Part shown: piece by piece, positions 56,222 through 64,000 of the stretch
Numbering within the stretch: position 1 is the stretch's first letter
Layout: each line of letters begins with the position of its first letter
Source: Lactobacillus selangorensis
Lineage (GTDB): Bacteria > Bacillota > Bacilli > Lactobacillales > Lactobacillaceae
Length of the DNA: 64,000 nt
Assembly: GCF_001437205.1 (NCBI RefSeq)
Contig: NZ_JQAZ01000007.1
Location: 1 to 64,000 of the forward strand
Reading direction: 5' to 3'
The notes under the pieces: model-generated
Databases searched by the model: none
Seen by the model: only the letters and a program-made list of their open reading frames with translations
What the model was told of the DNA's origin: nothing
Program-made: the position numbers and the translations under genes

Positions 56222-56468
56222 TATTCTGATCCACCACCTGCCATTCGCCTTTAGCCCGTTTCAAACGATACGGTCCCGTCTGCGGCGCCGTTTTCCAACG
56301 ACTGTCACGGGCGGCCGTCCGCAGAATCTGCACTTCACGCTGGCGCTTTTGCAGCTGCTGGCTGCTTTGCTGCAATATCGTGCTAAATGTGAGTAATCCC
56401 AGCAGGACTAGCAGCAGGCCGACGATACTTTCCATTAAAATAAATGCCTTATGGCGCATCCCGTTCAC
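56193..56468 (-). CDS. comGE: Competence pseudopilin ComGE
   Basis: 91 aa. Prepilin-type start HKAFILMESIVGLLLVLLGL. A GTG at 56468 with GGGGG seven bases before it is the better start, but the ATG at 56459 is also possible. Minor pseudopilin. Confidence 0.75.
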   Translation of the reverse strand: MNGMRHKAFILMESIVGLLLVLLGLLTFSTILQQSSQQLQKRQREVQILRTAARDSRWKTAPQTGPYRLKRAKGEWQVVDQNNEIQFKVVW

Positions 56469-56898
56469 TAAGCAGCCCCCATTTCATCTGCACCGCAAAT
56501 TCATGCGTCGGCGGTTTTGGTGTGAGCGACGAATTAAACTGCAGCGTTAGCGGCTGCATATTCCGTTTCAAACTGATCTTTTTCTTGCCTTTTTCACCGC
56601 CCACATACGTCAGCGTTTTCGGCAACGACAAAGTTGCGATTGGTTTGGCTGTCCCATCCATCTGACGCTGCCGGTATACAAAGGCATGCTTGCTCGGAAC
56701 ATAATACAAATTGATGATTGCATTCCGCATAAATGCTTCTTCACGGATTGCCGCCCATTGATGGCGAAACTGCTGATAAAATTGTTTTTCGGCCTGAACC
56801 TGCGTAAAATGCTGCCATTGGATTGTCGGAATCCCAATCATCAGGCAGACGATCAATAAGACAATTGTCGTTTCCAGCAGGGTCACGGCCGTTCTCAT
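56449..56898 (-). CDS. comGD: Competence pseudopilin ComGD
   Basis: 149 aa. Prepilin-like N-terminus AVTLLETTIVLLIVCLMIG. The rest is a beta-rich minor pseudopilin domain. Overlaps comGC by four bases (ATGA). Confidence 0.8.
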   Translation of the reverse strand: MRTAVTLLETTIVLLIVCLMIGIPTIQWQHFTQVQAEKQFYQQFRHQWAAIREEAFMRNAIINLYYVPSKHAFVYRQRQMDGTAKPIATLSLPKTLTYVGGEKGKKKISLKRNMQPLTLQFNSSLTPKPPTHEFAVQMKWGLLSERDAP

Positions 56899-57206
56899 TT
56901 GCCGGAACGTGACACCACCCCATCTTTAATCGTGATCTGTGCTTCATTCGCTTGTTTTAACTGCCGATCACTTAAATATTCATCATTCAAATCGGCCAAG
57001 GTTGCCGGTGGATGCCCTGTATCTTCCTCATACAAAGTGGCTTGTGTTTCGACGGTTGTGACCAAGGCGTCATTCGTTTTAACTTCTGCATTGCGTCGTT
57101 GTTTCGACACATTCGGCAGGACCAGCAGCATCAATAATGAAATGATGAACAACACGATCACCATTTCAATCAATGTAAAAGCTTTGTGTTTTTTGAAAAA
57201 CATCAT
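56895..57206 (-). CDS. comGC: Major competence pseudopilin ComGC
   Basis: 103 aa, typical length. Prepilin cleavage site and helix are in KAFTLIEMVIVLFIISLLML. It is processed by ComC and forms the pseudopilus that pulls DNA to the cell surface. Overlaps comGB by four bases. Confidence 0.9.
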   Translation of the reverse strand: MMFFKKHKAFTLIEMVIVLFIISLLMLLVLPNVSKQRRNAEVKTNDALVTTVETQATLYEEDTGHPPATLADLNDEYLSDRQLKQANEAQITIKDGVVSRSGK

Positions 57207-58249
57207 AATCCCTCCATCATTTGATAAAGCGGTAATAAAATACTGAGATAAACACAGACGATCATCACGGCAATCACGACGAAAATCAGCGGCTGCACAT
57301 GGATTAGCGCCCGTTCCAGTGCTGCTAGCAATTGTTCATACCGTAATTGCGCCAGCATTCCCACCTCTCGGGCCATTTGCTGCCGCTGACCGCCGTTGAC
57401 AATCAGATAGTCGAGTTCAGATGGGATAAAGGGCGACTCCCGAATGATTTCATTCAAAGAAGCTCCTTGTTTCAACCGGGTTGTTGTCGTAGTCCCCACC
57501 ACCGACAACAGCGACGCTTCCTGCAATCCCGTCGTTAATTGCAACATTTGCTCCAAATGCAGGCCGTTGCCAATCAGCAGTGCCAGATCAAACGTTAAAC
57601 AATACTGGTGGTACAGCTTCAGCAGCGGTCCGACGATCGGCCAGTGCAGCTGTTTTTTCAGCCGCTGTTCTAATGGTAATTGTCTTAACAAAAACCACTG
57701 CAGTCCCATCCAAAGCAAACCGCTCAGAAATAGCATTCCTAACCCCAGCCAGACCCAATCAGCCAGCGAACGTTTGTTAGCCGTCGTCGACATACCAGTG
57801 ATTTCCGGCAGAACAATCACCTTGACGAGAATCATTAGAATGCCTAAAAAAATGAGAATGACACATGGATAAGCCAGCAGCTGCTGCAGTTTGCGCAATT
57901 GCTGCTGTTTGGCCTGCTGCAAACGACCTAATTGTTTTAAACACTGTGCCAGTTGTCCATGCTGCTGAGCTAGTTGAATCTGCTGGGTCAAATCGGTCTG
58001 CATGCCTAATGCTGCTAAAGCCGCCGCCAATTCTTCCCCAGCTGCTAATTGGTTCTCTAAGGCCGCTAATAACGGCCGTTGTTTGGGAAAGAGCGCCTGA
58101 AAAAAGTGAACACTTTGCCGCAGCGAAAAACCATTTGTCAAAAAGACCCCCAGCTGGGACAGAAAAAGCGCCGTAAAATGGGTCGTAAAACGTGCTTGCG
58201 TCCTAACCGTACCAAAATTGCTGCCGGGTTTGTGCATCGATACTGCCAT
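57203..58249 (-). CDS. comGB: Competence type II secretion-like membrane protein ComGB
   Basis: 348 aa of the PilC/GspF family, with three to four membrane segments in two repeated halves (YPCVILIFLGILMILVKVIV and LIFVVIAVMIVCVYLSILLP near the end). Start ATG 58249 has GGAGG nine bases upstream. It overlaps comGA by 47 bases. It is the platform for pseudopilus assembly. Confidence 0.88.
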   Translation of the reverse strand: MAVSMHKPGSNFGTVRTQARFTTHFTALFLSQLGVFLTNGFSLRQSVHFFQALFPKQRPLLAALENQLAAGEELAAALAALGMQTDLTQQIQLAQQHGQLAQCLKQLGRLQQAKQQQLRKLQQLLAYPCVILIFLGILMILVKVIVLPEITGMSTTANKRSLADWVWLGLGMLFLSGLLWMGLQWFLLRQLPLEQRLKKQLHWPIVGPLLKLYHQYCLTFDLALLIGNGLHLEQMLQLTTGLQEASLLSVVGTTTTTRLKQGASLNEIIRESPFIPSELDYLIVNGGQRQQMAREVGMLAQLRYEQLLAALERALIHVQPLIFVVIAVMIVCVYLSILLPLYQMMEGL

Positions 58250-59165
58250 GCCGTTGTGCCTCCTGCAAGTTCTGCTGCCACTGCTGTAACGGATTTTCGT
58301 CAGTTTCAAATTGCGTTTGCAGATCATATAAAACGGCTGTTTCGCCATTCGTACGGGGCATGAGTCGTTGGTAACACGCCGCATTCAGCGCCATCCGCAG
58401 TTCTTCCGGCCGTACCCCAAAATCGGTCAGCCGGGCCCAGATTCCTTGGGCACTGCGCGCATGGACGGTACTGAAAACCAAATGGCCGCTCAAAGCGGCT
58501 CTGACGGCTGCGATTGCTGTCTTATGGTCACGGATCTCACCGATAATCAGAATTTCGGGCCGGTGCCGCAAGCTTGCCTTTAACAACTTGGGATAACTCA
58601 TTTTGGCATCCAGATTTACTTGGACCTGCAGAAAATCAGGCATGTAGATTTCAATTGGATCTTCGATGGCCATGACCAGTTTGTCCTGTTGCAGTTGTCG
58701 TGCTAAGTAATACATCGTCGACGTTTTTCCTGCTCCCGTCGGCCCGGCAAAAACAATCAAGCCACGCTGCTGACATTGTTCCTGCAATTGCATCATTTGA
58801 GCTGGCAACAGACAATTCAGCTGTTCCCGCAATGGATAAATGAAACGGATTACCAAACTCTCGCGATTTAAAAAGTTACCGACACTCGCCATCCGCAAGT
58901 AAATCGTCTGGCCAGAATCCTTGATCTGCCAAGCACCTAATTGCGGCCGCCGGTGTTCGGTTAAATCCATTTCGGCATTAAACTTAAGATGGTTCAGAAT
59001 GCGTTCCGCCCAGTCATCGGAAATTTCCTCTGGCGGCAGATACCCCTCCTGTGTGCGTCGTTTCAATAAATATCCCGAACGCTGCGGCAAAAAGTGCAGA
59101 TCCTGCACGCCCTTTCGACAGCATTCGATTAAGATGGACTTCGCTAATTTTTCAAATTCGATCAT
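58203..59165 (-). CDS. comGA: Competence ATPase ComGA
   Basis: 320 aa, GspE/PilB-type traffic ATPase. Walker A is GPTGAGKTS near 136-144. The Asp box is AIEDPIEI near 166 and Walker B is EILIIGEIRDHKT near 198-210. It powers assembly of the DNA-uptake pseudopilus. It is the first gene of the comG operon. A terminator-like hairpin lies 30-70 bases upstream. No typical competence sigma-factor box was found by eye. Confidence 0.92.
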   Translation of the reverse strand: MIEFEKLAKSILIECCRKGVQDLHFLPQRSGYLLKRRTQEGYLPPEEISDDWAERILNHLKFNAEMDLTEHRRPQLGAWQIKDSGQTIYLRMASVGNFLNRESLVIRFIYPLREQLNCLLPAQMMQLQEQCQQRGLIVFAGPTGAGKTSTMYYLARQLQQDKLVMAIEDPIEIYMPDFLQVQVNLDAKMSYPKLLKASLRHRPEILIIGEIRDHKTAIAAVRAALSGHLVFSTVHARSAQGIWARLTDFGVRPEELRMALNAACYQRLMPRTNGETAVLYDLQTQFETDENPLQQWQQNLQEAQRHGSIDAQTRQQFWYG

Positions 59166-59196
59166 CGCCATCCCTCCTTCTCATTCATAATTACGC

Positions 59197-59234
59197 AAAA
59201 AAAGACACAAACCGTTTTTGGTTTGTGTCTTTTC
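59197..59234. terminator. Terminator after yebC-like gene
   Basis: AAAGACACAAACC and GGTTTGTGTCTTT form a 13-bp perfect stem with A-run and T-run flanks. It isolates comG from the upstream gene. Confidence 0.9.
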
Positions 59235-59245
59235 CATTCATAAAT

Positions 59246-59989
59246 TTATTTAGCTTCAGAATCTTCTGGGAATGTGCCAGCATAGTAAACATCCTGCACA
59301 TCATCATCGTCTTCAAGCTTATCGATCATATTATCAAATTGTTCAACCTTATCGGCTGGAATTTCCGTCTTCGTCTTTGGAATCATGGTCAATTCAGCTG
59401 TTTCCAACTTGTAACCCTTCTTTTCCAAAGCATCCCGAACGGCGGCCAAGTCTTTTTGATCAGTGTAGATTTCAAAAGCATCATCAGATGTTTGCAAATC
59501 TTCGGCACCGGCTTCAAGAACATCTTCGAGCATTTGGTCTTCATCGACATCTAAACCTTCACGGGAAATGACGATGTAGCCCTTGCGATCGAACATGTAG
59601 CTGACCGAACCAGCTGCACCCATGTTACCGCCGCTACGAGTGACCGCAACACGGACAGCCGAGTTCGTCCGGTTTTTATTATCCGTTAATGTATGAATCA
59701 AAACTGGAATGGCACCTGGGCCATAAGCTTCGTATGTGATCTCGTCGTAATGTGTGTCGTCTCCGCCTTCAGCTTTATCCAAAGCACGTTTGATGTTGAC
59801 TTTCGGCATATTGGCAGCACGTGCCTTATCCATGACCAGCCGCAAGGATGGGTTATCGGCGGGGTCAGGACCACCACTTTTTGCAGCCATGAATAACTCA
59901 CGAGATAATTTTTGGAAAATTTTTCCACGCTTAGCATCCTGCGCATTTTTGCGCCCTTGGATGTTATGCCATTTTGAATGTCCTGACAT
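59246..59989 (-). CDS. yebC: YebC/PmpR-type regulator / translation factor
   Basis: 247 aa, starts [20 protein letters not shown], the family hallmark, with [20 protein letters not shown] in the middle. Annotated as a DNA-binding regulator. Recent studies assign some members to ribosome function. Its own promoter (60055-60083) overlaps the upstream terminator. ATG 59989 was chosen (GGGAG upstream). Confidence 0.92.
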   Translation of the reverse strand: MSGHSKWHNIQGRKNAQDAKRGKIFQKLSRELFMAAKSGGPDPADNPSLRLVMDKARAANMPKVNIKRALDKAEGGDDTHYDEITYEAYGPGAIPVLIHTLTDNKNRTNSAVRVAVTRSGGNMGAAGSVSYMFDRKGYIVISREGLDVDEDQMLEDVLEAGAEDLQTSDDAFEIYTDQKDLAAVRDALEKKGYKLETAELTMIPKTKTEIPADKVEQFDNMIDKLEDDDDVQDVYYAGTFPEDSEAK

Positions 59990-60054
59990 ATTTCTCCCTC
60001 TTTCCACCAATTTCTATTTTTTCTGTCTGAAAAATTTGGTCAAGAACCGTTAAT

Positions 60055-60083
60055 AGTATAGCAAAAAAACCGAATGGTGACAA
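60055..60083 (-). promoter_or_regulatory. yebC promoter
   Basis: On minus, TTGTCA (60078-60083), 17-bp spacer, TATACT (60055-60060). It lies within the 3' arm of the terminator of the preceding gene. Confidence 0.7.
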
Positions 60084-60108
60084 TAACCCCTCCGGCTTTT
60101 ATTAAAAC
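60062..60108 (-). terminator. Terminator of DUF6056-like gene
   Basis: On minus, CCGGAGGGGT and ACCATTCGG partly pair and are followed by TTTTTTTGC. The stem is imperfect, so strength is uncertain. Confidence 0.55.
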
Positions 60109-60118
60109 GATTTCTTTT

Positions 60119-61696
60119 CTATTGTCCCCAGTACATCCGCTGGAAAAATTGTTCCGTATTCGGTTCTTTCAGATAGATTTTGTGCCACTGCGAATATGGA
60201 ATGACCGTTCCGCCGGCATGTCCAGGAATCAGGTAATACTCATTATATTCCCAGTCATTCGACTGCGACGCCACCTGCCAAATCAAATGCCGGTGGGGAA
60301 CCTCAAGATACTGCAATGTTACCTTGGCATAGCTCTTTTGCTTGTCTTGCGTCTGAAAGTACAAGTACGCCACTTGAAGCTGGCGAGCCTGCTGCATATC
60401 GTGCGCATCCCGCATTAACGGCACTGCCTGTCCAAGTGCTGCTGCCATGAGCAGCACTGTCAGCCACAGTGTCCCCTGCGAGCTAAGCTGCTCGCCAACC
60501 GTCTCGCTAATCAGCAGCAATGTAAATAAAATCAGCAGAATGTAAGAGGCAAAAAAGCAGCGAGGCCCGACTGGCGAAGCAACTGCGAACGGTGCCACCA
60601 GCAAAATAGCCATCACCAAATAACTCGTCAGTTCGGCCGCCTGCTTGTGCGGCAAGCAGCGCCACAAAAAAACAAGCAGGGCCACGAAATAGAGCAGCGT
60701 CAGCCCCATATTCACATTCAAAATCAAATGGGTGTGGGAAATGCCGGTTGTCCGCAGAAAAATCTGATAAAGGGGTTCCAGCCACAAAGAAACGCCCAGC
60801 AGCACCTTATGGCTTAGTTTCCAATCCGCACGCACAATCAGAAACAGCGCCACAACACTGACGACCAGCAGAATCAGCAGATTCTTACTGGCCAGATTGG
60901 TAAACAGTGTATTGCGAATCGTCGCCAAAACGGTGTCCAGCGACAGCTTCACATGCCGGTATTGGTCGGCATTTTTAGCGACCGAATGATACGCCCCATC
61001 ACTGAACATCAGCAGCGCACCAATCACGCTGCCGGCCGCATACCCCCATAAGAAACGGGCCTTTTGTTTTTGAAAATACCAAAAATAACCGAGTGCGGCA
61101 ATACTCAGCACCACATTGAAAAGCGTAATATGTTCGGCAAAGAACTGCCCTAGAATCGCCAGCGGCAAAATGAACGCCGTTAGCCAGTAATCAGTTCTTT
61201 TGCGCAACGGCACACTTTGATAATAAAGATACTTACGGAACAGATACAGCATTCCCAACGGCACTAGGACAGAAGGCACGTAATTGACAAATCCGGCATT
61301 CCAGCCGAACGTTTGGGCAAATAACGTGACCGGCATTCCCATCAGCAGGACAAAACTGCCGACCGTATAGAACAAACGCCGTTTCGGAAAAAACAGGCTA
61401 ATCAAATAAAGGATTCCCGTAAACCCGGCCGCATAAACAACAATTTTAAACCACCGGACCCGCATCATCGTAATAATCAGCCAGTCCCCTAAATAACGAC
61501 CATCGTAAGTCAGCCAGCGGCCGCTCTTAAAATAATTTGCTCCGAATCCGCTGGCCCAGCCAAAATCATCGCCCGTAATGGGCAACGTTGCCGATAAATA
61601 CGCAAAAAAAGCAAAACTCAGGGCTAGAAAAAGCCAGACCAACCACTTAAGGCTGCCTTTACCACCCTGCTGGGCCGAACGACTACGTGTTGTCAA
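60119..61696 (-). CDS. DUF6056-like polytopic membrane protein, GT-C type candidate
   Basis: 525 aa with about 11 membrane segments, an N-terminal first extracytoplasmic loop carrying an acidic pair (ITGDDFGWASGFG) and a C-terminal soluble tail ending QFFQRMYWGQ. This topology fits DUF6056 and GT-C fold glycosyltransferases, which use lipid-linked sugars. The following genes on the same strand are glycosyltransferases, which supports a role in surface glycan or glycoprotein decoration. GGAGGAG precedes the ATG. Confidence 0.7.
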   Translation of the reverse strand: MTTRSRSAQQGGKGSLKWLVWLFLALSFAFFAYLSATLPITGDDFGWASGFGANYFKSGRWLTYDGRYLGDWLIITMMRVRWFKIVVYAAGFTGILYLISLFFPKRRLFYTVGSFVLLMGMPVTLFAQTFGWNAGFVNYVPSVLVPLGMLYLFRKYLYYQSVPLRKRTDYWLTAFILPLAILGQFFAEHITLFNVVLSIAALGYFWYFQKQKARFLWGYAAGSVIGALLMFSDGAYHSVAKNADQYRHVKLSLDTVLATIRNTLFTNLASKNLLILLVVSVVALFLIVRADWKLSHKVLLGVSLWLEPLYQIFLRTTGISHTHLILNVNMGLTLLYFVALLVFLWRCLPHKQAAELTSYLVMAILLVAPFAVASPVGPRCFFASYILLILFTLLLISETVGEQLSSQGTLWLTVLLMAAALGQAVPLMRDAHDMQQARQLQVAYLYFQTQDKQKSYAKVTLQYLEVPHRHLIWQVASQSNDWEYNEYYLIPGHAGGTVIPYSQWHKIYLKEPNTEQFFQRMYWGQ

Positions 61697-61879
61697 AAAG
61701 GTCTCCTCCTATACGGTTCCATCCGCATTATCCGTCATCAGAACAGCAAAAAAGCCGTTTTTTCAACTAATAATGCTCAAATTCACTTCAAGCATACCAA
61801 AAAAAAGACGACCTGACTATTTTAACGCTATTTATTTTCAGAAAAGTGCAAGACCCCACCGTTGTTTAAAACATTTATC

Positions 61880-63691
61880 TCAGGAAAAGTCAGCAATGAC
61901 TTGGGCATTAAAAGCTGGGTCGTCCAGCAAATCCTCAACATCATAATTGAACTCAGCCGTGTGTTTGTGTGGCGCCTTGATTTTTGTAGTCGCACCAGCT
62001 TTGAACAATTCATATTCGGGATCAATGTGCCCAATATCCACCAGCCAGTATCCTTTTAATGCAAGGTCGCCCACAATCGCCTTAGCAGTCGGTCCTAACA
62101 TCAATAAAATCAATTTATGCTGGCCGTACTTTTCAATTGCTGCTTCAATCTGAGCAATCTTGCCATATGCATCGCGTTGCGGCCCGATAATCCGCTGAAT
62201 CGATTTGGCTCCTTTAAACAGGTCGTTGCCTTCGCCGGAACGAGTATTGCTGCCTTCTACAATTAAAATGTCCCGCCCCGCCCAAATCTTTTTAAGCTGG
62301 TCAAAATTATGAACGGCTTGGTTATGGTCGATCAAATCAAAATAAGGCCGTGAAATAAAGGCATTCCCATAAAACCCAGATGTATCAATGCCGGCAAATA
62401 ATTGCTGGTGGTCGTTGCGCCGCCGCAGCCAAAAGTCGTGAGCCGGTTTGCGGTATTTGCTGATATCTCCAAAGACATCCGGCAGTCCGATTACCAATTT
62501 GTCATCGGATTGATACGCCAGCAGTTTTTTTAATTTTTGCGCTAAATTTTCATCATAAACTTGCATGGGAATGCTTTTCCCATGCATGATATCGACTTCT
62601 CCGTCGCCAAAACGAGCAATGGACGCATGATGCTTCCGTAAATAATCACATGTATCGGGGATACTCAGCACATGCATATTGCCGATGGTATCCGCTCTCT
62701 CGACGGGTTTTTTTACTCCGATATCGGTCACCATCTTTTCAATAGCGACCAGTGCCTGACGTGTAAAATAGCCATTCCGCAAAAGCTGTGCAAAGGATTG
62801 TACCCGTTCTTGATACTCATGGATGGTTGTATCGCTTAAGGACTTCAGCAGCCCATCCACGTCCTTCACTGATTTAAGCGTCCAGCCCAAATGATTGATT
62901 TTGATAAAACCCGCAAGGGCGGACTGCTCCCAAACAATAATCGGCATGCCTAACGCCAAAAATGCTGCGGCAGCATAAGAACTACGATATTTTGCATACT
63001 CGTTTTTCTCCAAAACCAGCCCAATAAACAACGGCATTTTTTGAATACTTTCCCGCACCGACTGTGTTTGAATATTGTTCACATTCGCCGGCAGATTTAA
63101 CTTTTTTTCGTGCCTGCCAACACCAATCAGCGGCGTTTTTTGCTGCCACGCTGTTAAAATATTCGTTTGCGCAGCAGCATCTAGAACGACCACACTGCGT
63201 TCCGACAGTTTCTGATTCATGTTCCGAGCTGTCCGAAAATCTCCTACATACTGCAGAACAATTGGCGTGTTCACCCCATCAGCACGCAGTTTGGTGCGCA
63301 TTCTTTCGGACGGAACAATTAAAGCTTTGGCCAAATTGAAAAGGCGCACTTCATCAAAACCAGGATTATAGCCATAATGTAAACTGTGATAATCACGAAC
63401 TAAAATGACCAGTTTAGTTTGTCGATAGGCCACATGCTCGATAAAGGAAACTTCAAATTGTGCATCGATTTCTGAAGGGTATTGATAAACAAACAAATCA
63501 TTCGGCATCACACTCGCTGTCAGTCCATCAATGCGTGCGCCCAATGCGGCATAGCTTTCCTGACCACGTTCATATCTGCGAATATCAACATATTGATACC
63601 CCGTCTCATGAGCGATTTCAGCAAAGTCATCTCGCGACTTCGACAATCCGCTGTCTTCATCCTGTAACAATCTTGACACCCATTTTGTCAT
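61880..63691 (-). CDS. Fused glycosyltransferase: Gtf3-like plus GT-D (DUF1792) domains
   Basis: 603 aa. Residues 1-325 match Gtf3-like GT-B glucosyltransferases (SGLSKSRDDFAEIAHETGYQ, then FEVSFIEHVAYRQTKLVILVRDYHS). Residues ~335-603 match GT-D fold enzymes (DUF1792). These carry RFGDGE (360-365), a metal-dependent motif, and end with LMLGPTAKAIVGDLALKGYWLVDIGH. Such enzymes act in stepwise O-glycosylation of serine-rich repeat adhesins. Here two are fused. The start 63691 has GGGAGG nine bases before it. The adhesin is not in the window. Confidence 0.8.
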   Translation of the reverse strand: MTKWVSRLLQDEDSGLSKSRDDFAEIAHETGYQYVDIRRYERGQESYAALGARIDGLTASVMPNDLFVYQYPSEIDAQFEVSFIEHVAYRQTKLVILVRDYHSLHYGYNPGFDEVRLFNLAKALIVPSERMRTKLRADGVNTPIVLQYVGDFRTARNMNQKLSERSVVVLDAAAQTNILTAWQQKTPLIGVGRHEKKLNLPANVNNIQTQSVRESIQKMPLFIGLVLEKNEYAKYRSSYAAAAFLALGMPIIVWEQSALAGFIKINHLGWTLKSVKDVDGLLKSLSDTTIHEYQERVQSFAQLLRNGYFTRQALVAIEKMVTDIGVKKPVERADTIGNMHVLSIPDTCDYLRKHHASIARFGDGEVDIMHGKSIPMQVYDENLAQKLKKLLAYQSDDKLVIGLPDVFGDISKYRKPAHDFWLRRRNDHQQLFAGIDTSGFYGNAFISRPYFDLIDHNQAVHNFDQLKKIWAGRDILIVEGSNTRSGEGNDLFKGAKSIQRIIGPQRDAYGKIAQIEAAIEKYGQHKLILLMLGPTAKAIVGDLALKGYWLVDIGHIDPEYELFKAGATTKIKAPHKHTAEFNYDVEDLLDDPAFNAQVIADFS

Positions 63692-63744
63692 TCTAGTTCC
63701 TCCCGCACTCAAAAAGAGATTCACTTAAGCAAAATTCACACATT

Positions 63745-64000
63745 TTAATCGCTTAGATCCACCAACACTTGCTGCTTAAAGATTGGATCATCAATGTGGT
63801 CGGTCACATTCTCATCAAAATTATGTTCTGCAGTGTGTTTATTGGGCAGCACCACTTTCGTAGTCGCGCCCATTTTAAACCATTCATATTCCGAATCAAT
63901 ATGTCCGATATCAATCAGCCAGTTTTCCTGACGATACAAATCGCCAACAATTACCTTCGCAGTCGGCCCCAGCATTAATAAAACCAATTTATGCTGCCCA
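63745..64000 (-). CDS. GT-D fold glycosyltransferase, 3' part (cut by window edge)
   Basis: The frame stays open to the right edge. The C-terminal ~85 residues contain LMLGPTAKVIVGDLYRQENW and LIDIGHIDSEYEWFKMGATT, nearly the same as the end of the preceding gene. So the cluster has tandem related glycosyltransferases, probably from duplication. Confidence 0.75.
   Translation of the reverse strand, partial: GQHKLVLLMLGPTAKVIVGDLYRQENWLIDIGHIDSEYEWFKMGATTKVVLPNKHTAEHNFDENVTDHIDDPIFKQQVLVDLSD

Overview
The window is a piece of a lactic acid bacterium chromosome (Firmicutes, Lactobacillaceae) that carries one nearly complete siphovirus prophage. Support for the host: a comG competence-pilus operon followed by ytxK-type methyltransferase and ackA, a lipoteichoic-acid glycolipid cluster (lafA-lafB-lafC-like, ykuJ-like, ltaS), strong AAGGAGG ribosome binding sites, and a tmRNA whose tag reads ANKENSYALAA. 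The species cannot be fixed from the sequence alone.

Layout. 1-380: an rRNA-type promoter and leader leaving by the left edge. 388-6183 (minus): lipoteichoic acid and glycolipid genes. 6419-8805 (plus): an esterase and an lrgB-lrgA pair. 8851-50832: the prophage, bounded by a 19-bp direct repeat and inserted in the 3' end of ssrA, which is rebuilt at 50814-51178. 51226-55394 (minus): amino acid permease, a membrane protein, acetate kinase, methyltransferase. 55462-59165 (minus): comGG to comGA. 59246-59989: YebC-type regulator. 60119-64000 (minus): a DUF6056-like membrane protein and two glycosyltransferase genes, the last cut by the window edge.

The prophage, read in its own order: integrase, an exported lipoprotein, an ImmA/IrrE-type metallopeptidase with zinc ribbons and a CI-like repressor are on plus. 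From the operator region at about 46.6-46.8 kb everything runs on minus: Cro-like protein, antirepressor, small genes, replication and recombination (Gp157, SF2 helicase, RecA-like ATPase, DUF669, prim-pol primase, VapE-type helicase), an iteron-rich AT region, VRR-NUC nuclease, and a RinA-like late activator. Late genes follow: HNH, TerS (P27), TerL, portal, ClpP protease, HK97-type capsid, connectors, tail tube, a frameshifted tail chaperone pair, tape measure, Dit, Tal, baseplate protein with a CotH-like domain, holin, lysin. Between the lysin and attL are an accessory two-gene operon, a candidate small RNA, and an IS200/IS605-type insertion next to a gene remnant.

The most striking item is a gene-free stretch of about 600 bases (36394-37009) between the RinA-like gene and the late operon. 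It has its own promoter and terminator and contains a chain of tRNA-like helices, one of them plainly derived from a tRNA-Leu and one an acceptor/T-arm mini-helix. It looks like a structured leader or free-standing ncRNA of about 580 nt under late control. Other notable items: the CotH-like kinase-fold domain in a baseplate protein, an ATC-like start on the RinA-like gene, a tail-chaperone frameshift that must be +1 or -2, and the loss of the native ssrA terminator through prophage insertion.
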